Positions 1 through 11,701 are shown, counted from the stretch's first letter. The stretch is DNA of 64,000 nt from Eumeta japonica (GCA_005406025.1 BGZK01000551.1:124001-188000), one strand, 5' to 3'. Made by a program: numbers and translations. Notes: generated from the letters alone by a model not told the origin.

Positions 1-139
1 TGATTTGAGCACGGAACACAGAGGACGGCAACAAGAATTGGTGGACGGTGAGATAGCTCAGACAGTATATTGATACTAATATTTAACGTTTATAGTCCTT
101 CTTCATATATCAATAATGTGTCGAAGTTTAGAATAGATC

Positions 140-390
140 CTAATCTAAAGTTTATACCCTATGCCTTTCAGGCTGGTTTAGCGCGGATGAGGCTGTCAAC
201 GGCCGTCGTCACCGACGCGATGACAACCTGCGGGATCGAAGGTTTAACGTGACCGCCGAGGCACTGAACGAGCGGTTTGATTTTAAATTAAAAACTCCTT
301 GTTCGATACGCCCGTGGTCAGAATCGAATGCGGTGACATTCTTTAGAGCTGATGCTCTTGATCAATGAGCCATCGCCGCTTCAATATATC
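140..390 (-). repeat. tRNA-derived SINE-like unit
   Basis: On the minus strand a tRNA-like head can be read. An A-box-like TGGCTCATTGAT lies at 361-372 and a B-box-like GCATTCGATTC at 321-331. The flanking body at 140-300 contains a block around 'ttaacgtgaccgccgaggca' that resembles repeats common in Lepidoptera. The cloverleaf does not close well, so this is a SINE or tRNA-derived relic rather than a working tRNA. The boundaries are approximate and no target-site duplication was found. Confidence 0.5.
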
Positions 391-2213
391 ACAAATAAAA
401 TCAATTGATCTATAGTAAGTTCTAATATCATCTCTCATAAATAACATTTTTAATGATAAACCAATAATAAATTGATCGACCGAAATGGAATAATAAATAT
501 TCCAACTGAATGGTAAAACTAACTACGCAAAGCAAAATTAACAAACCGTTTTTACTGCACTCACTTTAGTAGTGATTAATTAAAACGTATTAAAATACGA
601 AATTAATTATTCCTGAGAAATCAGCAAGTTCGTCGTATCTTCAACTAGAACGGATAAAAGCTGGACATTAAATTCATTAAAATATTTTACTGCGATATTG
701 AAATAAATTGTGAAAACCTAGGAGTTCCTTAGTCCAATCCGTGTAATTTAAAACATTTGTGATTAAGAAAGCTCCCAAACTTTGTTAGGTTCTTAAAATC
801 TTAGCGCTCTTTCGCGACATTCTCTTGAATAAATTTTTAACAAAAAGTAACTTTTACAAGTTAGTTTTAAAGTCAAAATTCATTTCAAAACTTTTTGATA
901 AAACTAAATTAAGGTCGTGAAAAAGACACTTAATGTTCGGAATATTTTTAGTGTTTTCTGACTAAATGTGGTATTAACGCAGGAGGTTTCAGGGTATAAA
1001 TTTCATACATTACTCTCTTAGAAGGTCGACTTACAAGGTTAGATATTATTGTTTTATCGTATATGATGATGTCTCATAACTTGTAGATGGGTTGGTGGTA
1101 GTGGGTATATTTGATGTTTAAGAACTATGCGAGTATGTTAGATATATGAATATACAAACTCGTAACAATTTCTGACATTTCTGACGTGCCCTCAGCAAAT
1201 TGATGATAATACCTAAGCTTTGAGATTTACCGTTACTGTGTAGACTGAGATAGTTTTTAAAGTACGTTTAACTTCAATTCTACAGGTTCTAATACTGACC
1301 CGCAGACGCTTCAGGGATTATCATAGTTAAGTAGACGAAGGCACGTACTAAAAGAGTTATCCACGACATCGGGGTGCTGACAATGGACTCGGACTGTCTG
1401 GTCCATTATTACGAACCAGACAAGGGTATTCCGTGTATTCTAAGACCTACTTCCTAAAACTACTATATGTTGAAATAATCCCATAATGCCTGTAATCCGA
1501 AATTACCATACCGATGAGTCAATAATACATTGTCTAATGAAATTTGTAGTTGTACAATACAAATAAGTCATCTCTACTTACATTTAGACTGACCATTCGA
1601 AATTATAGTAATTAAGTAAACACTATGTAATGACAGATGCCACATTATAAGGAAAATCTTGCCGTTTTATTACATTGTTAATATCCCCCAAAGTATTAAA
1701 TACTGATTATTAAAAATGAGGGACGATGAGAAAAATAAGTTAATTTTTATGGATAATCAATAGACAAAACCCGTTCTTTTACAGGCTAGATATAAAAAAT
1801 CCTTAATCAAAATAAAAGGGAAACATCTATGGGGCGATATGTCAATTACCTTGAATTTAATGCATCAGCAACGCTCCATAGAGAAAGAATATTTATAGCT
1901 AAATCAAATCAAAAACAACTGTATTTCGTAGGTAATGGAATTACACTTGAAATACATTATGATTGTATTCTATTAGCATTAGCATTATCACCCATTCTAA
2001 ATGCTGGTTCACTTTCAAAAGAATAGGCAAGAAACTCAAGGTTCGCTTGAAATAACTCATTAATGGCAAATGTCTCAGAAGAAGCACATAATTGTTTGAC
2101 CATGGAACTGGACGTGTTAACAAGCGACTCCGTTAATTTAGCATAACAAATTTTGACAGGAAATACTTCCGTCTTGTCAAGAAAAAAAATGTGTGTCAGC
2201 TCCGACGCACGAC
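391..2213. other. AT-rich stretch, no gene seen
   Basis: This stretch is AT-rich with scattered stops in all frames. The short open frames here (for example 1829-2026 plus) have no recognisable domain. I see no repeat, RNA gene or transposon protein. Confidence 0.6.
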
Positions 2214-2299
2214 TGGAGTTTACTCCTTAAGTACGATTGTCTAAACATACGCAAAAAGAGTTTATTTAACTGAAAAATTTCGTTTTAAATAAAAATTTA

Positions 2300-2580
2300 A
2301 GAAAAATGATTAAAGATAAAAAATTTTTAACCTATCTACAATAATTTCATTTTTAGTAAAAAAACGAAGATTTATTATAACTACAATTATCAAAATATTA
2401 TGGAAAGTATTTTGAATAAATTTTTGTTTTTACCAATAATTGAAAAAAAAGCATTAGAGAAGAAATTTTTTAACCTATCTACAATTATTTTGTATTTTTA
2501 ATTTTAAGTAAAAAAAGACGAAGATTTATTGTAATTAAAATTATAAAAATATTATCAAGAAATATTTAAAATAAATATTT
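2300..2580 (+). repeat. Tandem duplication, about 143-bp unit, two copies
   Basis: The anchor 'aacctatctacaa' occurs at 2329 and 2472. After each copy come similar strings with 'gaagatttatt' and runs of T and A. The unit is about 143 bp and very AT-rich, and the copies have diverged by small indels. It lies inside the 2214-2948 element. Confidence 0.7.
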
Positions 2581-2655
2581 ACATTGTAAAAGAACACTTT
2601 AAAACACAAACAAAACAGTGGTGAGGATCCGTATTAGAATTGTATAACTGATACG

Positions 2656-2656
<1 letters not shown>

Positions 2657-2705
<49 letters not shown>
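2657..2705. repeat. (TA)n microsatellite
   Basis: About 24 uninterrupted TA dinucleotides. Long enough to be length-variable and slippage-prone. Confidence 0.95.
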
Positions 2706-2707
<2 letters not shown>

Positions 2708-3038
2708 TTTGTAAACGTTAAACAGTATACTTTTATAATATATATAGGTATACACACAATATATGCGTCAGCTGCTTGCTGCGTTGGCTACACACAAGTA
2801 TACACATACACGCGACTGAAAAGTGAAAGGTGCGCCAATAAGTTGCGCACCAAAAACGTAACGCGGATTCATCAATAGATTTTACTCCTCAAATTTTTCT
2901 CATACCGGGCGCCTTATATGAAAATCGATTCTTAAGGAGTAAACTCCAAAAATATTTACCAATAATAATTAATTCAATTGATTTCAATAACATGGATTTT
3001 AAGTAAGTGACACGTCACAGTGTACATATTATATTTTT

Positions 3039-3071
3039 ATATATATATTATATTATATATATATATATATT
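3039..3071. repeat. Interrupted (TA)n microsatellite
   Basis: TA-rich tract with two short interruptions, outside the 2214-2948 element. Confidence 0.85.
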
Positions 3072-3370
3072 CAAATTGTGTCTGTAGGGATTTTCTTTTT
3101 CTGTTAAGCTTTTACTTTGTTTACATTTACGATGTTATTTAGGTTTGAAAAAGAATTACAATACCTTCGTTCTCCATGTTTTTCCATCCGTCAATTAAAA
3201 TTATTATCATAGTATTGGGATGGAAATTAGTATTAACAATTTTTTTCCAATATGCTATTATATGAAGCGCTTGGCATACTTAGCACTCAAATTTAAAATA
3301 TTTTTATTTCAAAAGTTTATATAATAACACATTGAATACGACATAATTTTTGTCAATTTCCACTTTACCA

Positions 3371-3465
3371 CACATTCGGAAGGCAGTTCCCTCAAGAAAA
3401 ACGAGTAACAAACTTAAGGGTGGCTTTTTTCTAATTTCTCATGCATAGCCAAATCCATTTATGAA
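3371..3465 (+). repeat. Dispersed repeat fragment, paired with 51126-51215
   Basis: The block 'tcggaaggcagt', then 'acgag', 'aagggt' and 'cttttttctaattt', followed by 'agccaaa', recurs in the same order and orientation at 51126-51215. The second copy lies near a retroelement-like tail, so this may be a retrotransposon 3' fragment. No coding capacity. Confidence 0.55.
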
Positions 3466-3759
3466 CGAAACAGCTTGATGAGAACTCGACTCGCTCATAC
3501 CCATGAATATTTGTCTTCTAAATAGTCGGAAATTGTATAATAGCCTTTTCTACTGAGTGATTATTTAATAATACTCTTAAATTTATATAAAGGTTAATCT
3601 TGTATATCCACCGGGACCTATTGGACATGCGTACACAAAACCTTCTAAATAAATTTGTGACTTTGTATAGTCGACTAGAATGTAAACATAATTTATTTTT
3701 ATTTCTGATTACTGAGTTTAAGTCGATCCGTATTTACTTTAAACATTTCTAATTTTTTT

Positions 3760-4140
3760 TTTAAGATAATAAATATTCATATATGAACTGGAAATTCCAA
3801 TTGCTATATGAAAATTTGGAATGTCAGTTAAGACTGCGATTTCCTCCAAACTTACTTTTAAGAGGTATACGAGTTCCGAGTTTGTAAACAAGGCGAACAG
3901 ACCGTTTCTGCAGCATAAAAATTCTATGAATATCCGCAGCAAGTCCCCAGGGCAAGATGCCATACGACATCAGGCTATGGAAACAGCCGAAAGAAACTAA
4001 ATTAGCAGCTTCGATGTCTGATAAATTTCGTATATTTTCGATGGCATAGACGCTAGAGCTAAGCCTTTTCGCCAGCATACTGATATGAGGACCCATTGAA
4101 ACCTGTTATCTAAAGTAATTGCCAGAAATACGGTAGCATT
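3760..4140 (-). pseudogene. Non-LTR retrotransposon reverse transcriptase, C-terminal fragment
   Basis: The longest frame (3824-4096) contains GPHISMLAKRLSS, then SLMSYGILPWG and ADIHRIFMLQKRSVRLVYKL. This is the typical region downstream of the catalytic palm in jockey/CR1-type elements, where SYGI.LWG and IF.LQKRA.R are hallmarks. Upstream, a second frame reads ITLDNRFQW, and downstream the frame shifts again before KFKEI-like residues, so at least two frameshifts are present. The catalytic YADD region, endonuclease and ORF1 are absent. This is a 5'-truncated dead copy, as expected for target-primed insertions. Jockey-like assignment is from memory of family motifs. Confidence 0.8.
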
Positions 4141-4605
4141 AATAAACTACGATTATTCGTTTTATACTGAAATAGTCCCGGATCCATATTTTACATTTGG
4201 AATCAAGAATTTTACACATTTTGTTTACATTTCATTAAGAGGTAGGTTATTTGCAATAAACCATTTAATTACCTTAGAGATATCATTGTTCATATTGTCA
4301 TAAGCGGATTGTCGTCTTTTAATTTTGAATAACAAAGAAATATCACATATCAATAGCACTATCTCATGAAAACACTTATAAAGAATACTTGAACATTACG
4401 TTATTAATGTCATGGACATAAGAACGTTTGGATGCTCGTTTTAAAACCTCATAATAAATCTAGGACTAACCCGTGAAACACGTCTATTCGTATCGACCAC
4501 CGCTCCGCTTCGAAAAAGTAAAGACGCTTGTAAAGCCAGTTAGATCTAAATGAAAGAAAGATTCTAATAGGCAAACGTAAATAAAAGTTATACAAGAAAA
4601 TTATG

Positions 4606-5572
4606 CCTGTAAAGGAAGCATTTGAAGAAACTATAGGCGAATATTCACGTGAAGTGATGATGTCGTCATACGAAGAAATACAGAATACGACATAAACAAT
4701 TACAACAACGAATTAAGAAATTTACCGATTTAAAAGATGTTAAAATCCCACAATTATTCTCAAACGATATTTGTGGTGGAAGATAAAATGATGATATTTT
4801 GACATTCTTGAGTCTAAAGTTTTATAAGTAGAAGATTTTTAAAAAGGGCTAGTATGAAATGCGATTCTTTGGTGATAGCGCTTTCAAAACAATTCCAAGT
4901 CCTTATTACCAAATTCATTCTTTACAATTAACTTTGAGAGTAAACTCATCTTCTACTAATGTGGTACCTGTAATTTTTGTTCTTCTTCACCATTAAATAG
5001 AAAATACTCATCATAGACTTCAGATTAATGACCTACAAATTCAAAATAGATATTAAAAAAATTAAATGCGATTTCGGAATTGCCCAGGGTAATGGATTTA
5101 AATGTGTTTTTCCACACTTTATTTTACGTGGAGTTTATTATCAATACAATTCCGCTATGTGTAAAAAGGCAATTGAATTAAATCTTTGTGCTATAAGCAC
5201 GGACTGAAGACAGACAAAAATAACTGACTAACAGATGTTGGTTGTCAAGTTTGAGAATGTCATCGGATCAGAACAAATGAAAAAAATTAAAGATTATTTG
5301 AAGAAGCAATGGTTAAAATATCCATGATAACTGGTACTCAAGAGAAACGTCGAACAAACAACTCTGTTGAGGGTCTGCACAGACGCTTCAATGCACGGAT
5401 GCTGCACGAACCAAATTTAAATAGATTTATTCACACAATGAAAAAGGAGTCTAAATATCAGGAATCTGAATTAAAAATAGTTTATTTTCAGATGCAAGTA
5501 GAAGAAGAAATGAAATTGTTTTCGATACGCAAATCAGGAAGCGACCAAAAGAGCTCAGTGGTGGAAATATAA
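4606..5572 (+). pseudogene. Decayed Mutator-like (MULE) transposase
   Basis: Pieces of one protein appear in order on the plus strand. Near 4606-4700 there is VKEAFEETIGEYSREVMMSS. Near 4865-4990 there is a GDSAFKTIPSPYYQIHSLQL-like stretch, matching the MULE core block G(D/T)FK..P..YQ..T(I/L)H. Near 5035-5190 comes FKIDIKKIKCDFGIAQ followed by FPHFILRGV. Near 5309-5572 lies an open C-terminal part with RRTNNSVEGLHRRFNARM and RFIHTMKKE, matching the RTNN.VEG.H..FN signature. Several stops and frameshifts separate the blocks. No FLYWCH or other zinc finger and no terminal repeats were identified. It could also be a lost host gene derived from a MULE, since such genes carry the same C-terminal signature. 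Confidence 0.72.
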
Positions 5573-6404
5573 TAGCCATTAATTTTCTCTTTAATACAAA
5601 CAACATAAACAAAACACCAATAAGTGTTGAGAAATGAGCAAGTTCCTTTCAAATTCCCCGAGTTAAAACCTTTTGTCAAAAATTGTTTTGTTACTGTCAA
5701 AGTGCTTTATCATTTTCGTGTATGCCCTTTAAGGCGTATTTTTCAATAATTGATAGTCAAAAAATTGTTTATTAAATTATAAGTATGTTTTGATTATTAT
5801 TAATACAATTATTTTATTTAGCTATACCTCCACTTGAAATTTGACATTTTGGACCATGTCGTCTGAAATCCGAAAGTCATTTCAAATTTCAGGCATCATG
5901 GAACTTAGACATTTTGATATGCAGTAGTTTTGGGAATCAGGTCTTACGATATACAGCTATAATGAACCGGACAGTCGCAATCTACTGGTTCGATTACAAT
6001 TTAACTTTTTACAAAATATTCAGAATTGCTGTAGCTTATACTAACATTACATTCGCTTCAGACTCTATGACAGTCCGATTTATCTTGATGATGTGTTTTA
6101 TTAGCACAAAACATACACAGAGATTGTACTAATTAATTGATAGTTAAAATAAATAAAATTTGAACACTTGCTTAGGTATTCGACATCTGTCAATCCTTTT
6201 CAAGCAATTTACAATTCGTTGGATGGGGATTCGTAGTCGAAAAGTAGATTCGAGATTTTAGATGCTTATTACAGGCAAGCATTTATGCTATATATATATA
6301 TATATTTTAAATAAGTTCCTTGCGTGCATTGCAAAGGATCATGAACTTTTTTCAGCTACGTCTGTCTTTGTAGGTTTTGTGATGTTGGTTTGACTTTTTT
6401 TTTA
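5573..6404. other. No gene seen
   Basis: AT-rich sequence with a short TA run at about 6289-6304. The small open frames (such as 5914-6132) have no recognisable features. Confidence 0.55.
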
Positions 6405-6515
6405 TTACGAATCCTGAAAGAGAATGGGAATGGAGATGAATAAAAGATTCGGATCGGTTCAGTGTCTACGCGGGCGAAACAACCACGCGACAGCTATAAG
6501 GTGCTAAAGTTTTTG
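6405..6515 (+). repeat. Family A fragment (purine array plus GC hairpin tail)
   Basis: A purine-rich stretch (gagaatgggaatggagatg, then ttcggatcgg) is followed by 'gtctacgcgggcgaa' and 'ccacgcgacagctat'. The order array, GC-rich tail and CTAT-like end is shared with the copies at 8650, 27170, 34037 and 50577. This copy is short and diverged. Confidence 0.55.
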
Positions 6516-6810
6516 CATCTTTATAGGATGTAATATCTCTTAGAACTGCTGACTCGATTCTGACAATTCTTTCATTGGCAGAAAACGACACTTCCCAAGT
6601 ACAAACTATTATTTATTGTGATGACAATTACTTTTTGCTGTACGAAATAGGTTTATTTGAAACGCAATCGAAAAAAAATTGAACAAATTAATTAGATTAG
6701 TTGCTTTATCAACTTGCAATGATCAAACAATTTGATACAAATGAACACATGTTATAGCGAAAATATTAGTCGTTGTAGTTCTATAAATGAATTGCGCGTT
6801 ACTATTTATC

Positions 6811-6841
6811 TAGCGTTCATGTGTGAAACACATGAACGCTA
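6811..6841. repeat. Perfect 14-bp hairpin
   Basis: TAGCGTTCATGTGT is followed after a 3-base loop (gaa) by its exact reverse complement. It is followed by short 'acgct' repeats. The arms are too short for a typical pre-miRNA. It may be the centre of a small foldback element or a cruciform. Confidence 0.8.
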
Positions 6842-6949
6842 CGCTACGCTGAACATTTATAAAGTGATGTTTGTTGTGACAGGTTTTTAATCACCCTACT
6901 TTTGAACTATACCCTCTCACAATCTACGTATATTTTTCAGTTTAACGAA

Positions 6950-7182
6950 CTCGAATCTTATGCCCCCACGCTAGTCCAGGAGGGGTCGAAGACTGCTATA
7001 ACACTCGTCTCCAATGCGATGACAAAGCCGGAGAGCGACGTCTAAAGGCACTATCCAGAGCATAGAAAAAGGGAATTAATTTGACTTAAAGACTTATCGA
7101 TCAATTCACCTGTGGGCAAGATTCGAAGCCAATACTTTTTGATTCAAAAGTAAAGGTCTTAGCCGCTGAGCCACCCCTGCTA
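6950..7182 (-). repeat. tRNA-derived SINE
   Basis: Read on the minus strand, the unit begins near 7182 with 'gcaggggtggctcagcggct'. This contains the A-box match TGGCTCAGCGG (7163-7173). A B-box-like GGCTTCGAATC follows at 7120-7130. A tRNA-unrelated body continues to about 6950. The spacing between the boxes fits a tRNA-derived pol III promoter. The anticodon arm is irregular, so it is a SINE, not a tRNA gene. The tail and duplication were not resolved. Confidence 0.65.
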
Positions 7183-7334
7183 TATTTGGTAATTTTTTGG
7201 TTCCATAATCCCTGTTCCGATGAAACAGTGCTGATGTTTCAATTATAAATGATCATGAGGATGGAGTACAACATAACAATAGGAAATATAAAACAATTGT
7301 ATTAGGTATTACGTAATAAATCAAATTTATATAA

Positions 7335-7425
7335 AACTAAATTTGCTATGATCAGGATTAAAATGGAGAGTGAGGCCAAAATGGGATCGAACCGTGATCG
7401 GAATTGAAATTCTTTGTACTTATGT
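7335..7425 (+). repeat. Family A fragment (array part)
   Basis: The head-like 'ctaaatttgctatgatcagg' precedes a short array (aaaatgggatcgaaccgtga, then tcggaattg). This matches the array composition of the other family A copies, but no hairpin tail follows. Truncated copy. Confidence 0.5.
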
Positions 7426-7744
7426 TTCGAGTCGTAGTTGTTTGTTAACATAGACTATATAAATACCTAAACTACTTTTTAATGTTTCTATTTTGGTGAG
7501 ACGCGTTCATTCGATAATACTTCAGTGAGGCATGCGTCTTTTGGAAGATAAAATTGGAGCGCAATAAATGCGTCTGCACAAACACACACATCTTGAATTT
7601 CTTCCATTCTTCATATTTGCATATTACATACAAAATTCCAAAAAAATGGCATAGTGATTCAGCAGAACTATACCAATAATATCTTCGTTAATACAATATT
7701 ACAAATGAATAAGAAATACTGTAATACGAGGCAGTAGTTTCGTA

Positions 7745-7895
7745 ACAGAATGTTAAATAAGAACGCGGCCGAGGACAAAGGAGACGAGCCGGGGCGCGTG
7801 AGACGGGCCTAGAGATTCCTAGCTCCGGTGACGTCCTTTGAAAATCGTCGCCCGAGGCCGTCGCCAACGCGCCCCCCGCCTCTTGCAGGCTACAA
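7745..7895. other. GC-rich islet
   Basis: A CpG-rich patch of about 150 bp in AT-rich surroundings. Overlapping frames on both strands (7688-7942 minus, 7828-8046 plus) give no recognisable protein, so it is probably non-coding. It could be a regulatory element. Confidence 0.4.
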
Positions 7896-8649
7896 CACTG
7901 GCTCCTCTGGTTATATAGAAATGAACAAGCCTCGGAATCCATCTATACATACGTGCGAATCAAATGACCGATTCCCAATAAGTTCAACTATATATTTTAC
8001 CGAATTATTTAGTAGGAGGGTATTGCAAGTATTACTACGCACATGAAACATATGTTCACCACATATTTTGTCGTGACAAAAAATACGAGTCACTATTTCG
8101 TTTTATTTGCAATTGGCAGTTAGTTAACCACTACTTAGCATTTAAAGTTCATCGTTACATCCTACTTTACAGCCGTTTTTCTTATAAATAAAATATACAT
8201 TCATACAAAAACAAAAATAGTACAGAAATTTCGATTTTTAACATCTTTCTGTCGTTCTTCATATTTTTCATGGATTTTGTAAAAAGTGTACAAAGCGCAA
8301 GCCGAACCTCTCTCATCTATACCAATTACAAAAAAAATATAATTTGGTGTGTCTATACATAGAAGGTATGTAAAATATTAGAAAGAGAATGACAAGAGAA
8401 AGTGACTTTTAAATTTTTTGTCTGTCTGCAGGCGCACATCTTAGGAATTACTGAACGTATTTTAGTGCGGTTTTTCAGGAGAGACAGATCCTGGCTTGAA
8501 GCAAAATTTAGGTTTTATTTCATTATAATCGAATGCCAGAAAAAGAGATATCCTTGAGGGGAAATAGTGGGTTTGTATAATGCATAAAAATTATTTCATA
8601 CATAGAAAGCTATACTATTCCAAAATAATACAGCCTACATTTTATTTTA

Positions 8650-8882
8650 ATATTAGCATTTGTTTTTGCTTCGCACAGATTGGAACCTTAGCGCTATCGA
8701 AATTGAAAGCAAGATGGGCGCAGAATCGCAAGCCAGGATCGTGACGAGATCAAAACCGAGTGTGGGATCGGGATTAGAATCAAGAACATGACCGACATTA
8801 GGATTGACTACAAGGTCTTTTCGAATTAAAGATGAAGGAATTCTATGGCCACGCGGGCCAAACCGCAGGCGGAATCCTAGCA
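8650..8882 (+). repeat. Family A copy
   Basis: It starts with a diverged head (agcatttgtttttgcttcgc), followed by about 150 bp of purine-rich array with a 6-bp-like rhythm (gatcg/gaatc/gagat). The tail 'gaaggaattctatggccacg' leads into 'cgggcc..accgcaggcgga' and ends near CCTAG at 8876-8880. The order matches the copies at 34037 (minus), 50577 and 27197. The minus-strand ORF 8653-8937 is an accidental translation of the array. Confidence 0.7.
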
Positions 8883-10110
8883 ATATGTAAAATACAAACA
8901 TAATACAAAAACTCTTTATTTTAAAAAAGTAGTACAAACCGATGTTCTTATGTACCGATATATAACATATATAAAGAGGATCGCTATGTATTTTAGAAGA
9001 CGAAAGTAATGACGAATTTCATATCTTAATCAAAGTTGGCTAGCTAACCAGAATTTTGATATCGATCATTTTAATTGTACATAAGTTAAATTGTACATAA
9101 TTTAACAACTACGGTTATTCCAAATAATAACTTAATACGTTCATTAATATTCAATACTGAAATTAGTTTAATAAAATATTCACATTATAATATAACATGG
9201 CAATGCACAAGTCGATTCAATTTGACTGAAACCTGATCAAGCTTTTGTTCTATGTAGTAAAAATTGCAAAAACGTGAAGGCAGTATTACCCACAACATCG
9301 GAATATAACCATATGACACCCGCTTGACAATGTTAGAACATTTAATTAACACAGACTGTTTAGCTCCAAAGTACTGAAGCTGAAGTCCGTCGTTGGTCTC
9401 ATTTAAAAATTCCTAGTTAAGTAACTAAGCAAAAATACTAAATGAAATTCTCTCAACGTAAATTAAAGTAGAAAACAACGCGAACGCGTTTGTCGTACTT
9501 GTAATAAGCGTCTACTTATCTCAGAACGAGAAGTTTTTAGAAAGCTTCGGCTTAACCGCACTGTGGCCGCCCGCCGCGCCGCCTCGTCGCTGGGCCGTCA
9601 ACGAGCGACCACCTCATCGTTCCTTCTGCTCCAGTTGGCGCGGCGGGATTAGTACCTGGTCCGAGGAAGATGAAGGCTGGATCGAACGAAGGCCGTTCTC
9701 GGCTTTTAACAACACTTTGTTGCTTTGTTGGTGTTATTTCAGACATAAATATCACTTTTAACAAATTTGTCAAAGTATAAATAGTTTGATTGTCCTACTA
9801 TACAATACAAATTGCGAACTTTATACTGTTTGTGTCGTATACTTTATACTGTCGACTTTATAAGTCTTTACACAGGCTAGTCGGAGTTGTTAAGAAAGTA
9901 AATGAAAGAGGCTGAGTTTTTCTATTGAAGGTCAGACTAAAAATAAATTTAAAAAGGCTATATACCTACAAAAAATGGTTTTCGCCATACCAAAACCGGG
10001 CAAGTAATATTCTAATAATTCAAAAACATTAATAATATAGTATGGTTTTTAGAGTAAGAGAATATTGTAATTTTTCTCGAGATATTTCTGAAGGAGCTGT
10101 AGCCGCATGA
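8883..10110. other. No gene seen; small GC islet at about 9545-9690
   Basis: Mostly AT-rich, with a GC-rich patch near 9545-9690 covered by a minus-strand frame (9552-9773) of low-complexity composition. No splice-bounded exon or RNA gene could be supported. Confidence 0.45.
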
Positions 10111-10119
10111 GTTCACGCA

Positions 10120-10400
10120 GGTGGAGTGCAACATTAATAAAGAGGTGTATTTGCACGCGTCTGAGACACTCAAAGGACCAGGGAGAAGGAGCGGGCTCCG
10201 CCTGCGCCGCGACCCGTCTGAGAGAGGTCGGCTTTTGTCATCTTTTGGGGCTCGTCCGTGCCGCGCCGTAACGAGCCCGCCGTACGCACGGCCTCTTACA
10301 CGGCCGTCGGCTCGTGTTCGCTTTGTCCGCCCGCGCCGCCGCCCGAGCCCGCGCCGCCGCCGGCGCGTCACTCTACGAGCCTACCGTAGCGGAACGATTT
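10120..10400. other. GC-rich islet, probably non-coding
   Basis: A sharply GC- and CpG-rich stretch, with long frames on both strands (10012-10371 minus, 10121-10402 plus). Both frames are rich in R, P and S, as expected when GC-rich DNA is translated by chance. No domain is recognised. Candidate CpG-rich regulatory element or 5' exon of an unseen gene. Confidence 0.4.
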
Positions 10401-10559
10401 AATTTTGTTTTTCATAAATAAAGGGCGTACCCGCTCTCCATGTTTGCACGACCCTTGAAATTTAATTAAACTCGGACGAAAAATTAGCCGGCACCGGAAA
10501 AAAATAATATATCCTCGCAAATATCGCCTTAGCTATACGAGGGAGAATATTGACATCTA

Positions 10560-10840
10560 TTAATTGGATTCTATTCGGTCGGCCTGTCAAATTTTCTGGT
10601 CACATGTTACGTCAGAGCGAGGCCCCGCCGGGTTCGTCTCACAGAAGGCAAATTTCATGCTTCTTTACCTTTCAGCGTCCGTAATGAACGCGTCCCATTT
10701 CCGGCCTCAGGGCTTTGGGGCTCGTTGCGAGACGAGAAATATGAGTCCCGGCGTTCGGGGGCAAGCCGACGCATTAAAATTAGTTTTTGCGTTGCACAAA
10801 ATTAAATTACCTCGCCTGTAGATGGCGCCCATGGGTTTTG
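10560..10840. other. GC-rich islet with a CTCF-like motif
   Basis: Moderately GC-rich, with an 85-codon frame (10564-10821 plus) that has no recognisable domain. AGATGGCGCC at 10820-10829 resembles the insect CTCF core AG(A/G)(T/G)GGCGC. Regulatory function is an inference only. Confidence 0.35.
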
Positions 10841-11470
10841 CGGCAGTCCCTTTTTTCCAGTAGCTCGAACAGAAAGTTAGTTAACATTTTAATTTGCAGA
10901 ATATTCTCAGTAATCTTTTCCCAGTCGGCACCTTATGTAATAGTTTTACATTGCTTAATGCAGACCGTCATTTATTAATTAATAAGACTTCCTTGGGAAA
11001 CATGTCTTTAGTTAAAAATAATCAAATAGCCAAACAGATCTAATGATTCGTATACATAGATAAAATGTGTGATTCTAAATGTGTACATACACATATGCTT
11101 ATGTCTACTGAATGAATAAATCAATAAATATTATGTTCGCGCCTTATTTACATACTAACTAATTAAGGGGCCGTTCATAAATTACGTAAGAGGTTTTGAG
11201 GGCTAATTTGACCCCCTCTCCCCCTACTGTAAGACATCATAAGATTTCGACTACTCCCCCCTGCCCCTTAATAAGAAATTTTCGTAAGATATGTGTGTAT
11301 TAACAAAATACAACTCCATTATTTCTAAAATATTTTTATTGCCATCTTACTATTATAAACATCATTAACTCACTTGAGTAACATTAATCGTATCAACCTA
11401 TCACAGTTTTGACCAGGATTAGTTGAGTGAAACCAAAGGTGTTGAAACATCTTGATCATAAATCAAAACT

Positions 11471-11701
11471 CTAATTATCATTTATCCAAGGACTGACTAA
11501 CCATTCAGATATTGATTCAATTACCGGAATGACTGATTCCTTGTGTTCTTCCTGAGGCTCTTCAATTTTTTCAATATCAATATCTTCATTGTTGTACCAT
11601 TCTATATCAAGGATATTATTATTGTATGATGTAAGACACAGACTCTGTCCAGCACGACGATGCAATAATTTGATAGGTCGAAAATTCTCAGTAAAGTGCA
11701 T
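11471..11701 (-). CDS. Unrecognised 76-codon frame inside the TAA-flanked element
   Basis: This frame lies on the minus strand within the 11167-12497 transposon. The middle is acidic (EDIDIEKIEEPQEEHKESV), and no motif of a known transposase is visible. It could be a remnant of a transposon protein or a chance frame. It begins with ATG and ends at a stop, but no promoter or splice context supports expression. Confidence 0.2.
   Translation of the reverse strand: MHFTENFRPIKLLHRRAGQSLCLTSYNNNILDIEWYNNEDIDIEKIEEPQEEHKESVIPVIESISEWLVSPWINDN

Larger units (their letters stand above)
2214..2948. mobile_element. 735-bp element with inverted ends, probably non-autonomous
   Basis: The ends are inverted copies: TGGAGTTTACTCCTTAAG at 2214-2231 has its exact reverse complement at 2931-2948. 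Similarity continues a few bases inward on both sides (a shared CGATT). Between the ends lie a 143-bp tandem duplication, a long TA microsatellite and a GC-richer block near 2820-2930. No protein is encoded. No clear target-site duplication flanks it, so the superfamily is unknown. It may be a MITE-like element or a repeat composite. Confidence 0.55.

Noticed and set aside
295..385. Possible tRNA gene on the minus strand
   Set aside because: A- and B-box-like strings are present but acceptor and anticodon stems do not pair properly. SINE-like instead.
2657..2705. Replication origin or matrix attachment site based on the TA tract
   Set aside because: A TA microsatellite alone is not evidence for either.
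7110..7182. Possible tRNA gene on the minus strand
   Set aside because: Promoter boxes fit but the anticodon arm is irregular and a SINE-type body follows.
10012..10402. Long arginine-rich frames on both strands
   Set aside because: GC-rich DNA gives few stops. No domain or splice context is seen.
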